From: Holophagales bacterium UBA5066
GTDB taxonomy: Bacteria; Acidobacteriota; Thermoanaerobaculia; UBA5066
Reading direction: 5' to 3'
NCBI GenBank assembly: GCA_002414905.1
Contig: DIAY01000049.1
Location: forward strand, 1 to 24,434
Length of the DNA: 24,434 bases
Shown here: positions 1 to 6,799 of the stretch, piece after piece
Position numbering within the stretch: the stretch's first letter is position 1
How the letters are laid out: each line of letters starts with the position of its first letter
The notes under the pieces: model-generated
What the model saw: only the letters and a program-made list of their open reading frames with translations
Databases searched by the model: none
What the model was told of the DNA's origin: nothing
Made by a program: the position numbers and the translations under genes

Positions 1-1
1 C

Positions 2-2083
2 TCGTCGCTCCTCTCCGAAAAGAAACTCGACGTCGTCGAGAATGTCGTCAAGGATGCCCTCCTCGATTCCGAGGCCAACGGCGAGCTGCTCCTGGCCGCC
101 TTCCGCGGGCTGGCCCGCGCCTCCGGTCAGAAGGGCCGTCTCCAGAACCTCGCCACCCTCGCCGACGCGACGCTGAGGGGGCCCGGAACGTCTCCCGAAG
201 CGAACCGCCTGCGGTGGGCGCTCCTGAAGGAGGCCGTCCGTGCCGGGGCTACGCCCTCGACGCAGGACGGCTTCCACAAGCACTTCGAGGAAGCGCTCCG
301 GGCGGCCTACCCCGATTCGCCGTCTCTCACGACGCTCCTCGGGAGATTCCGGTTCCGTGAGGCCAAAGAGCCCGGCGACGGGCTCGCGCGGATGGAGCGG
401 GCGGAGAAGTGGCTCCCGTTCGAGGTCGGCCGGTGCTTTTTCATGGCGGGCCGCGGAGCGGGGAAGGTCGTCGAGATGAACTTCGCTCTCGACGCCGTCC
501 GCGTCGACTTCGAGAAGACGGTGGGTGTCTCGATCCCGATCGGCGTCGCCGCCAAGAGTCTGACGCCGCTTCCGGATGGGCACTTCCTCCACGAGAAGCT
601 GACCTCGCGCGAAGCGCTCTGCGCGGTCGTGCTTTCGGACCCCTCCGAAGGCCTCCGCCGGCTCCTCGACTCGTTCGGAAGGCCGCTCCCGCTGGCCGAC
701 GTGAAGGAGGCCGTCGCGGGTCTCGTCCCCGACGAGCGCTGGACGTCCTGGTGGACGGCTGCGCGCAAGGACGCGCACGTCGTCCTGCACGGCGCGGGCA
801 AGACCGCCACGGTGGAGTGGACGCACACGACCGAGGCTGCGGATGCCGCCATCCTCGCGAAGTTCGAGAAGGCCCACTCTCCCGAGGCGCGCCTCGACTT
901 CTACCGGAAGAACTCCCGGCGCGATGCCACGCTCACCTCCCGGATGGCCGTGAGGCTCGCCGAAGACGCGAGGGCGGTCCGGGCCACGAATGCTCCCCTC
1001 GCCTACGAGCTCGCGGTGGCGGCCGAGAAGGTCGAAGGGGTCTCCCTCGGCTTCACCCCGGAGGAGCTCGTTCCCGAGTCGCCGCTCCCGATGCTCGGCC
1101 ACATCGAGGATCGCCTCACGCGAGAGCGCTTCATCGAAGGGCTTCTTTCCTCGCGCCCCGAGGACGGTCCGAGGCTCGTGGCGGAGTGGTTCTTCCGGGA
1201 GGAGGACGCGCGGACGCTCGACCTCATCGACCGCCGGCTCGCCGAGGTCGACCCCGAGACGAGGGATGCGACGCTCGACAAGCTCCTGAAGTCGCCCCGC
1301 AGCGGGCCGAAAGCGTTCCTCTGGTTCGGACTTCGGGCCGCGCAGGACGAGTCCTTCCGCTCCCGCCTCACTCCGACCGTCCTGGGCCGGCTCCTCGACG
1401 CCGCTTCTTGGGAGGACCTCGGGGGCGGCCGGGCGAAGATCCGCGAGCTCTTTGACCGGACCGGCATGGCCGCCGCGTGGCTCGTGAAGCAGGCGACGCT
1501 CGAGGACGCGCAGCAGTTTCTGCAGGCGCTCGACCGCCACAACGACCTCGAGCCGCACCGCCGTGCGGCCCTCTTCTCCGCCGCCGAGATGCGGTTCCCC
1601 GACCTGCGCAGGGGGGGCGACGAGAACTTCTTCGTGACGGAGGAGGCCCTCGAAGGGAAGCAGAAGGAGCTCGAGAAGCTCGTCCACGTGGACATTCCCG
1701 AGAACACGAAGGGCCTCGCGCTCGCCCGCGCCGAGGGCGACCTCTCCGAGAACTTCGAGTACCAGGCCCGCAAGCAGCGCCAGCAGGACCTCGACGTCCG
1801 CGTCGCGCGCCTCCGGGAGGAGCTCCGCAAGGCGAGCGTCCTCGACCCGGCCACGGTCGACCTTTCCGAGGTGAGGCCCGGCACGCGCGTCACGCTCCGG
1901 CTGCTCGGGGGGACGCGGGCCGTGACGCTGCTCGGCCCGTGGGACTCCAGGCCCGAGGCCGACGTCTACTCCTACCTCGCCGACGTCTCCAAGGGGCTGC
2001 TCGGCCGCAAGGTCGGAGACCGGGTGTCGTTCCTCGGAGACGAAGGGCTCATCGAGTCGATCGAGGCCTGGAAGCGGGCGTAG
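2..2083 (+). CDS. GreA/GreB-type transcript cleavage factor with long N-terminal extension (5' partial)
   Basis: The reading frame is open from the first bases of the window, so the start lies outside it; 693 residues are visible. The last 155 or so residues look like a complete GreA: a coiled-coil hairpin carrying GDLSEN near visible residues 579-584, which matches the acidic tip (Asp41 and Glu44 of E. coli GreA), followed by an FKBP-like C-terminal domain. Gre factors enter the RNA polymerase secondary channel and stimulate cleavage of backtracked RNA. About 530 residues of helix-rich sequence precede this, including a GxGKVVEMNF-like segment at visible residues 150-160. Extended GreA proteins of this kind are known in chlamydiae and spirochaetes. 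The Gre part is secure; the role of the extension is unknown. The next gene converges on it from the minus strand. Confidence 0.85.
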   Translation, partial: SSLLSEKKLDVVENVVKDALLDSEANGELLLAAFRGLARASGQKGRLQNLATLADATLRGPGTSPEANRLRWALLKEAVRAGATPSTQDGFHKHFEEALRAAYPDSPSLTTLLGRFRFREAKEPGDGLARMERAEKWLPFEVGRCFFMAGRGAGKVVEMNFALDAVRVDFEKTVGVSIPIGVAAKSLTPLPDGHFLHEKLTSREALCAVVLSDPSEGLRRLLDSFGRPLPLADVKEAVAGLVPDERWTSWWTAARKDAHVVLHGAGKTATVEWTHTTEAADAAILAKFEKAHSPEARLDFYRKNSRRDATLTSRMAVRLAEDARAVRATNAPLAYELAVAAEKVEGVSLGFTPEELVPESPLPMLGHIEDRLTRERFIEGLLSSRPEDGPRLVAEWFFREEDARTLDLIDRRLAEVDPETRDATLDKLLKSPRSGPKAFLWFGLRAAQDESFRSRLTPTVLGRLLDAASWEDLGGGRAKIRELFDRTGMAAAWLVKQATLEDAQQFLQALDRHNDLEPHRRAALFSAAEMRFPDLRRGGDENFFVTEEALEGKQKELEKLVHVDIPENTKGLALARAEGDLSENFEYQARKQRQQDLDVRVARLREELRKASVLDPATVDLSEVRPGTRVTLRLLGGTRAVTLLGPWDSRPEADVYSYLADVSKGLLGRKVGDRVSFLGDEGLIESIEAWKRA

Positions 2084-2140
2084 CCCAGCGGGACCGCGCC
2101 GCGGACGGCCGGCGGGGGAGTCAGGATTCGCGCGGGAGGC

Positions 2141-2344
2141 TCAACATCCGCGGCTGAGGTCCCGCAAGGCATCCGCCGGGATGCTTCCGGGGAAGACCTG
2201 TTCGGTGCGGTATTGCCGCCAGCAGCTCTGGCAACGCCAGATGTAGATCCTGCCTCACGTCGGGACGGGCTCCACCGGCTCGCCGCAGGCGTGGCAGCGC
2301 CCCTCGGCGAAGGGAAGGGGGCCTTTCTGCTCTTCGGTTCCCAT
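2141..2344 (-). pseudogene. Small zinc-ribbon protein interrupted by an in-frame UGA (nonsense mutation or selenocysteine candidate)
   Basis: An ATG at 2344 sits just behind a strong AGGAGG ribosome binding site and 12 bases after the nitrilase stop. Translation gives 29 residues containing CHAC (Cys17, Cys20), then UGA at 2257-2255. The same frame continues for 37 more codons and contains a second pair, CQSC (Cys38, Cys41), before a UGA at 2143-2141. Together the two halves make a normal-looking CxxC...CxxC zinc ribbon of 67 codons, so the internal UGA clearly breaks, or recodes, one gene. A perfect 6-bp hairpin with a GUU loop lies 13 bases after the UGA (plus-strand 2227-2241). The simplest reading is a nonsense mutation or base-call error (for example CGA to UGA); readthrough or selenocysteine insertion is the alternative. 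No precise function is recognised. Confidence 0.6.
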
Positions 2345-2356
2345 CGTGTGCCTCCT

Positions 2357-3409
2357 TCACTCCGAGGCCGCGGGCGGTTCCGGGAGGGCGCCGCACGACT
2401 CACAGGCCTCGCACTCGTCCGCTCCCCCGCCGTCACTGTCCGGGGAGCCGCCACAATCCATGAAGACCACCCTTCGGGCGGGCGCCGTGTTCAGGAGGAG
2501 GCGCGCGACGTCGGGCCTGGCGTAGTGGCCCGCCGGGTCGGCCGTCGTCTTGGCGATGCCGATCGCGTCGAAGCTCACCTCGGCGTAGAGGATTCCCTCC
2601 TGATCGTGCGGAATCGGCTCGCAGAGCGGTGCGCCGTCGGGTCCGAAGATCATCGAGGCGCCGCCCCCTGGAGCCAGGTACGCCCTCTTCTCCGCCGTGT
2701 CGCAGAGCATCTCGACGACCTCGGGCGTGGCGTTCATCGTCGACGCGAGGACGTAGCACTGGCCCTCGAGCGCGTAGGTCTGGCTCACCGCCCAGGTCGC
2801 CTCCTTCCCGAGCGCGTACGACTGCTCCTTGTAGAGCGCGAGGGCCGGCCAGCTCGCGGTGTGGATCTGCTCGTTCTGCGCGTACATGGCGTACTTGAGG
2901 AGCGGCTGGAGGTGCTCCCAGCAGTTGAGCGCACCGAGGCGGCCGATTTCCGTGTCGACGACTTTCAGATGCGTCCCGTCGCCTTCGCCGAAGACGCAGC
3001 GCTCGGCGAGCGTTGGCTTCACCTTGCGGCGCACGATGAGAGGCTCCCCCTCAGGTGAGATGAGCATCTGACCCATGTAGAGGCTGCCGCCGGAGAGCTC
3101 GGCGTAGCCCATGCAGACGTAAATCCCATGCTCGCGGGCGGCGCGGCGGAGCGCGAGATCGTGCTCGCCGCCGACGACGAGGGCGTTGTCGCGGTAGGCC
3201 GGCATGTGGAGCAGCGACACGATCGGCGCATTCAGCCAGGCGAACAGCGGGTAGCCGGGAATCCAGACCTCCGGAAAACCGACGTACCGCGCGCCGTTGC
3301 GGGCGGCCTCGGCGATGAGGCGAATCCCCTTCTCGACGGTCTTTTCCAGGTCGAAGTAGACCGGTGCGGCCTGCACGCAGGCCACTTTGACGTTCGGTTT
3401 CTTCTTCAA
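2357..3409 (-). CDS. Nitrilase (aliphatic/arylacetonitrilase type) with Cys-rich C-terminal tail
   Basis: This 350-residue cytoplasmic enzyme should hydrolyse a nitrile to the carboxylic acid and ammonia. The catalytic triad is visible: Glu47 in FPEVWIPGYP, Lys129 in RRKVKPT and Cys163 in NCWEHLQP. The CWEH context is typical of true nitrilases rather than amidases or beta-ureidopropionase-like relatives. I chose the TTG start at 3409 because AAGGAG lies six bases before it and the protein then begins with lysines directly ahead of the first nitrilase strand; the longer frame upstream is arginine-rich and unlike protein. The final 35 residues form an odd Gly/Asp/Cys tail with CEACESC, absent from the nitrilases I know. 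The gene follows the DUF4037 gene by 79 bases and is nearly coupled to the zinc-ribbon gene. Substrate is not determinable; arylacetonitriles are plausible. Confidence 0.88.
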   Translation of the reverse strand: MKKKPNVKVACVQAAPVYFDLEKTVEKGIRLIAEAARNGARYVGFPEVWIPGYPLFAWLNAPIVSLLHMPAYRDNALVVGGEHDLALRRAAREHGIYVCMGYAELSGGSLYMGQMLISPEGEPLIVRRKVKPTLAERCVFGEGDGTHLKVVDTEIGRLGALNCWEHLQPLLKYAMYAQNEQIHTASWPALALYKEQSYALGKEATWAVSQTYALEGQCYVLASTMNATPEVVEMLCDTAEKRAYLAPGGGASMIFGPDGAPLCEPIPHDQEGILYAEVSFDAIGIAKTTADPAGHYARPDVARLLLNTAPARRVVFMDCGGSPDSDGGGADECEACESCGALPEPPAASE

Positions 3410-3488
3410 GACGAGCTCCTTGCGTGGGTGGCGATCGGGAGGGTGACGGGCTTGCCGGGATCCATGGCCCGGGCGGGTCCTGTGTCGC

Positions 3489-4409
3489 TCACGCGGCGCC
3501 TGCCATCCGGCGCAGGAGAGGATCCTCGATCCGTTCGGCGATCTGCCGCGCGTGGTCGACGAGGAAGTCCGACGACGTCGACGAGAGGCCTTCGGCGCGG
3601 AGCGAGTCCGCGAGAAGGGAGGAGATCTCCTCGACGAGCGCAAGTCCGCGCGAGGGCGCGGTCGGAGAGGTCTCGACGAGGTCCGCGAGAAGCGCGTGGA
3701 GGCGCGGGCCCGGCGGCGGGAGGCCGGCGAGGGCGCGGTGGGCCCACTTCGAGAAGGGGCGGTAGCGGCGGGCGAGGAAGAACGCGGCGGCGAGAGCCGC
3801 GTCGACGAACTCGGCGACGGCGAGAGCGGCCGCGACGTGCTCGCCGCGGCTCAGGCATCGCGCCCAGTTGTACTGGCCTGCCTGACCGGCGGCGTGGAGG
3901 CGGCGTGCGAGTCTGGCGAGGCGGAGCCCTTCAGGGTAGAACGCGAGGAGCTCGCGGCGGACGGCCGAGAAGGCGCCGGAGGGATCGGCAAAGACCTCCC
4001 CGTTCGTCGCGGCGGCGAGCCCGGCCTCGGGCATCGCGCGCCACTCGTCGAGCGTGAGCGGCGCGCGCGGGAGGCCGAGAAAGCGGCGGTAGAAGGCGCC
4101 GGCCTCGTGGACCCCGCGCCGGCCGCTTCCCTCGGGAGTGAGTCGCTCCGAGCGCGGGGGAGGAGGGAGCGAATCGAGGAGCGAGGCGAGGGCCGCTCCG
4201 TGCGCGGCGACGTCGTCGGCACGGAGCCAGAGGCACGGAGTCGGGTCGAAGTCGTGGTCTCGCGAGAGCTCGTCGTCGAAGCCGAAACACTCGGAGCCCT
4301 CGCCGACGAGCCCGGAGGCGATCCGTGGCAGGAGCACCGGGAAGCGAACGGCGAGGGCCGGTGCGACGACGCCGTCCCAGTGGGCCCGCGAGAGCAGAAG
4401 GCCCGTCAC
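3489..4409 (-). CDS. DUF4037 nucleotidyltransferase-like protein
   Basis: This is a 306-residue protein of a family I recognise as DUF4037. The diagnostic segment near residues 38-52 reads GSECFGFDDELSRDHDF, with clustered acidic residues and a DHD that resembles the metal-binding site of nucleotidyltransferase folds. The middle and C-terminal parts are helical, including an FSKWAHRAL-like segment shared by the family. The biochemical role is unknown. The GTG start at 4409 is preferred because GGGAGG lies about eight bases upstream; longer forms would read into the TPR gene that leaves in the opposite direction 38 bases away. It is the first gene of a minus-strand set with the nitrilase and zinc-ribbon genes. 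Family call is moderately secure. Confidence 0.7.
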   Translation of the reverse strand: MTGLLLSRAHWDGVVAPALAVRFPVLLPRIASGLVGEGSECFGFDDELSRDHDFDPTPCLWLRADDVAAHGAALASLLDSLPPPPRSERLTPEGSGRRGVHEAGAFYRRFLGLPRAPLTLDEWRAMPEAGLAAATNGEVFADPSGAFSAVRRELLAFYPEGLRLARLARRLHAAGQAGQYNWARCLSRGEHVAAALAVAEFVDAALAAAFFLARRYRPFSKWAHRALAGLPPPGPRLHALLADLVETSPTAPSRGLALVEEISSLLADSLRAEGLSSTSSDFLVDHARQIAERIEDPLLRRMAGAA

Positions 4410-4447
4410 GCAGGGCCTCCCGCTGCGAGGGCGTACGATCGCCGGTC

Positions 4448-4903
4448 GTGAGAGACGAGATTCGCGAAGCGCTGGAGCTCGGGAAGGCAGACCGCTGGGA
4501 CGAGGCGATCGTGAAGATGAAGCTCGTCGTCGACGACGAGCCGACGGCCGACCACTGGGCCTACCTCGGGACGACGTACCGCTCCTGCAGCCGGTGGGAG
4601 GAAGCCGACGCCGCCTACGGGAAGGCCCTCGCCCTGAACCGGTGGCACGTCGGGGCGCTCTGGGGCCTCGGCCTCTCTCGCGGGATGCAGGGAGACACGG
4701 AGGGGGCCGCGGAGATGCTCGGGCAGGCCGTCGGGATGGCTCCGCGCTTTGCCGCGCCCCGGTTCCAGCTCGCACTCACGCTCCTCGAGCAAGGTGACGA
4801 GGCGGGGGCGCTCGCCCACGCCGCGGTCGTGCGCGAGCTGGACGAGCGTTACGCGTCGAAGCTCGACGTGATCCTCCGGGAGCGGGGCCTCCTTCCCGGC
4901 TGA
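4448..4903 (+). CDS. Small tetratricopeptide-repeat (TPR) protein
   Basis: This 151-residue soluble protein is built of about three TPR units. Helix-turn-helix repeats with the usual small/aromatic spacing run from residue 5 to 115: a WDEAIVKMKLVVDDEP-like unit, a WEEADAAYGKALALNR-like unit and a GAAEMLGQAVGMAP-like unit. Such proteins are protein-protein interaction scaffolds with no enzymatic activity of their own. The GTG start at 4448 follows a TACGAT hexamer (4434-4439) by eight bases and lacks a clear ribosome binding site, so the transcript may be leaderless. Longer in-frame extensions upstream overlap the divergent DUF4037 gene and look like arginine-rich noise. The stop lies two bases from the stop of the converging DUF4125 gene. 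The partner is unknown. Confidence 0.75.
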   Translation: MRDEIREALELGKADRWDEAIVKMKLVVDDEPTADHWAYLGTTYRSCSRWEEADAAYGKALALNRWHVGALWGLGLSRGMQGDTEGAAEMLGQAVGMAPRFAAPRFQLALTLLEQGDEAGALAHAAVVRELDERYASKLDVILRERGLLPG

Positions 4904-4905
4904 CA

Positions 4906-5475
4906 TCAGATCGTGTCCGGAACCCTCGCCCGCTCTTCCGCCTCGACCTCCTCGAGCGTCCCCCTGGCGAGTCGCCGAAAGAGCGTTTCGTAGCGTTCCC
5001 GCTCGAGGTTGCGGCCCGCCTCCCGCGCAATGAGGACGTCCCGGTAGAGAAGCGTGACCGTCGCGTCCGAGAGGGTCGCGAGCTCGCACTCCAGGGAGCG
5101 CGCGAAGTCGGAGAGTGCGCCCGGGAAGGTGAAGGGGAACCGCTCGCTCAGCTCGGCCATCCACGCCGTCTCGACCGCGACGATCCGTGACACGAAGGGG
5201 TGCCGGATCGCGGGGGCGTGAGCCGAGATGAGCGCGAGCTTCTCCTCGAGGAGGTTGCGGCCGGCGAGGCGCGCCTGGCGCAGCTCGCCGAGGTACGAAC
5301 GGAGCGTATCCGGCGAGAGGACGGAGTTCGTGATCTCCCGCATCATCCGGAAGCCTCCGGGTCTCTCCTGGCAAAGCTCGGGACGACCGGCGACGACCTC
5401 CATCATCATTTCCCACTCGTGCTGGACGATCTCCTCGACGAGGGGCTTCGGCCCTGGAATCGGCGGCAGGGTCAT
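4906..5475 (-). CDS. DUF4125-like protein, paralogue 2
   Basis: This 189-residue soluble protein has no recognised catalytic motif. It is plainly a paralogue of the gene just upstream (5536-6108): both begin with a PIPG...LVEEIV..EWEMM segment, share a LCQERPG.FR.MRE motif near residues 34-47, an SVLS.DTL.SY stretch near 52-62, an GRNL..EK motif near 73-80, and end with LLYRDVL...GRNL.RERYE. I recall these features as DUF4125, a family of unknown function. The ATG at 5475 is preceded by GAGGGAG. It is the last gene of a three-gene minus-strand set whose upstream region is shared with the glycyl radical enzyme gene. Compared with its partner it has lost some cysteines (CELATL is kept). Family name is from memory; paralogy is certain. 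Confidence 0.72.
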   Translation of the reverse strand: MTLPPIPGPKPLVEEIVQHEWEMMMEVVAGRPELCQERPGGFRMMREITNSVLSPDTLRSYLGELRQARLAGRNLLEEKLALISAHAPAIRHPFVSRIVAVETAWMAELSERFPFTFPGALSDFARSLECELATLSDATVTLLYRDVLIAREAGRNLERERYETLFRRLARGTLEEVEAEERARVPDTI

Positions 5476-5535
5476 GAGGTGACTCCCTCGCGGGGAACGG
5501 GCCGGCCGAGACTCGGCCCGGTGCCGCGGGCGGGG

Positions 5536-6108
5536 TCAGGCGGGCGCCGCGGACTTCTCACGTGCCTTCTCCTCGATCTCGGCGAGGGTCCCCTGGCCGA
5601 GTTTCGCAAAGAGGTTCTCGTATCGTTCGCGGACCAGGTTCCGGCCGCTCTCCTTCGCCGCGAGGACGTCGCGGTAGAGAAGCGTGAGCGTCGCGTCGGA
5701 CCAGGTCTCCAGCTCGCACGACTCGTACCGCTCGAAATAGGTCACCGCGGACTGAAACGTGAGGGGGAAGGCCCTGCAGAGCTCCTTCATCCACGCCGAC
5801 TCGATCGCGACGATCCTGGGGATGAGCGGACACTCGGAGACCGGGGGAATCTGCTCCTCCATCCGGGCGTACTTCTCGGTGACGAGGTTGCGGCCCTCGA
5901 AGGCGGCGTTCCGGAGGTCGCCCACGTACGAGGCGAGCGTGTCGCGGGAGAGGACCGAGTGGGTCATCTCCCGCATCGCACGGAACGTGCCGGGCCTCTC
6001 CTGGCAGAGCGAGCGGCCGTCGGAGACGACGTTTTTCATCATCTCCCACTCGCGTTCGACGATCTCCTCGACGAGGGACTCTCGGCCGGGAATCGGGGTC
6101 ACTTGCAT
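5536..6108 (-). CDS. DUF4125-like protein, paralogue 1
   Basis: This 190-residue soluble protein is the upstream member of a tandem duplicated pair. It shares with 4906-5475 the EWEMM, LCQERPG.FR.MRE, DTL.SY, GRNL..EKYARM and LLYRDVL blocks along its whole length, with roughly half the residues identical by eye. It carries Cys residues at LCQE, ECP, ELCR and SCELE. No signal peptide or membrane segment is visible. I associate the pattern with DUF4125, whose function is not known to me. The ATG at 6108 has GGAGAAG upstream. It follows the 77-residue gene by 30 bases and precedes its paralogue by 60, so the three are probably one operon, transcribed away from the glycyl radical enzyme genes. 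Confidence 0.75.
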   Translation of the reverse strand: MQVTPIPGRESLVEEIVEREWEMMKNVVSDGRSLCQERPGTFRAMREMTHSVLSRDTLASYVGDLRNAAFEGRNLVTEKYARMEEQIPPVSECPLIPRIVAIESAWMKELCRAFPLTFQSAVTYFERYESCELETWSDATLTLLYRDVLAAKESGRNLVRERYENLFAKLGQGTLAEIEEKAREKSAAPA

Positions 6109-6138
6109 GTGGCTTCTCCGTCGCGGCAGGGACCGCGG

Positions 6139-6372
6139 TCAGGCGTCGGGGTTCGGGAGCTCACCGAGAGCGGAGAGGATCCGGCTCGCGGCGAGGTCGT
6201 GGGGCTCGAGAGCGCGGAGTGCGCCCAGGAGCTGGTAGTAGGCGGAGCGGACGTCGTCGGCGAACGCGTTCGAATCGATGCCGCCGGAGCAGAGCCCCTT
6301 CTGGCACTCGAGGGCCTCGCGGTCGAGGACGATCGCCGCCACCAGACGTTTCACCGTCGGTGCAGTCGTCAT
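6139..6372 (-). CDS. Small hypothetical protein heading the DUF4125 operon
   Basis: This 77-residue protein is not recognised. It is mostly helical, with an N-terminal VKRLVAAIVLDREAL helix, a C-x4-C pair (Cys23 and Cys28, in LECQKGLC), and two further amphipathic helices (SAYYQLLGALRAL and ASRILSALGEL). Codon use matches its neighbours, and GAGGAC precedes the ATG at 6372 at suitable spacing, so it is likely translated. It is the first gene after the divergent intergenic region: a candidate minus-strand -24/-12 promoter at 6419-6433 would start its transcript about 35 bases upstream. It may be a partner of the DUF4125 proteins; that is inference from position only. Confidence 0.6.
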   Translation of the reverse strand: MTTAPTVKRLVAAIVLDREALECQKGLCSGGIDSNAFADDVRSAYYQLLGALRALEPHDLAASRILSALGELPNPDA

Positions 6373-6418
6373 CTTCGTTGTCCTCGGGCCCAGTCAGCCC
6401 GCTGGAGAAGGTGGGGCC

Positions 6419-6433
6419 GCAATCGGCATTCCG
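6419..6433 (-). promoter_or_regulatory. Candidate sigma-54 promoter for the DUF4125 operon
   Basis: On the minus strand this reads CGGAATGCCGATTGC: GG, ten bases, GC, with a full TTGC at -12 but only a partial -24 match (CGGAAT against TGGCAC). Transcription would begin near 6407, about 35 bases before the ATG at 6372. In GC-rich DNA such a match can occur by chance; its position is the main support. Confidence 0.4.
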
Positions 6434-6457
6434 CAAGGGTCCTTCTCTGTGTATTCG

Positions 6458-6479
6458 TTCGTGACATGGATGTCACGAA
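6458..6479. promoter_or_regulatory. Perfect 22-bp palindrome, candidate activator-binding site
   Basis: Two 10-base arms, TTCGTGACAT and ATGTCACGAA, are perfect reverse complements separated by GG. The centre lies about 235 bp upstream of the plus-strand -24 element and about 36 bp from the minus-strand one. It shares the half-site TGTCACGA with the second palindrome at 6589-6606. The size and symmetry fit a dimeric Fis-type helix-turn-helix activator such as the one encoded at 14033-16123. Confidence 0.65.
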
Positions 6480-6588
6480 TGGAGACGAGCTCGTTCGGGA
6501 ACGCACCCCGGTGGCGGGAACGTTGACTCCATGCGGTCGGCGGTCAGTCACCAGGTACAGGAAGCGCGGATTTTGCCAGGAACGGGCT

Positions 6589-6606
6589 CTCGGGACATGT
6601 CACGAG
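6589..6606. promoter_or_regulatory. Second palindrome (18 bp, one mismatch pair), candidate activator-binding site
   Basis: CTCGGGACATGTCACGAG is a dyad with one mismatched pair, centred about 107 bp upstream of the plus-strand -24 element, the usual distance for a sigma-54 enhancer site. It shares TGTCACGA with the palindrome at 6458-6479. A further GAGACATCGGGAC stretch follows directly and may be a degenerate half-site. Confidence 0.55.
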
Positions 6607-6702
6607 ACGAGACATCGGGACCATTCCAGTCCGGATAAGCAAATACAGTTCAAGTCATTTGGAATGAGTGGTTTGCGCTGCATTGTCCGATTTGCAAATG
6701 GG

Positions 6703-6717
6703 TGGCAATGACCTTGC
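6703..6717 (+). promoter_or_regulatory. Sigma-54 (-24/-12) promoter of the glycyl radical enzyme operon
   Basis: TGGCAATGACCTTGC matches the sigma-54 consensus closely: TGGCA at -24, exactly ten bases between GG (6704-6705) and GC (6716-6717), and TTGC at -12. Transcription would start near 6729, giving a leader of about 70 bases before the ATG at 6800. A sigma-54 activator gene at the end of the same cluster supports the call. Confidence 0.78.
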
Positions 6718-6799
6718 GTTAACCGAGGCGGAACGAAATGGACCCAGTCGGCCCTGAGAACACGAACCCGAACCAACGAACGAGTCAGGAGGGCTCAAA

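Larger units (their letters stand above)
6373..6799. promoter_or_regulatory. Divergent regulatory intergenic region of the GRE and DUF4125 operons
   Basis: This 427-base stretch holds no convincing gene. It separates two divergently transcribed operons and is locally richer in A and T than its flanks (6630-6720). It contains a good plus-strand sigma-54 promoter, a weaker minus-strand one, two palindromes with a common half-site, a 10-bp palindrome (ATTTGCAAAT, 6690-6699) immediately upstream of the plus-strand -24 element, and a TCAA-N4-TT sequence at 6650-6659 that is a partial match to an IHF site. The arrangement (activator palindromes, bendable AT-rich segment, -24/-12 promoter) is what a sigma-54 regulated unit would show. 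Confidence 0.7.

Noticed and set aside
6650..6660. IHF binding site between the palindromes and the -24 element
   Set aside because: TCAA-N4-TT matches only the core of the consensus, and the last conserved purine is missing. The position is suitable, but the match is too weak to list as a feature.
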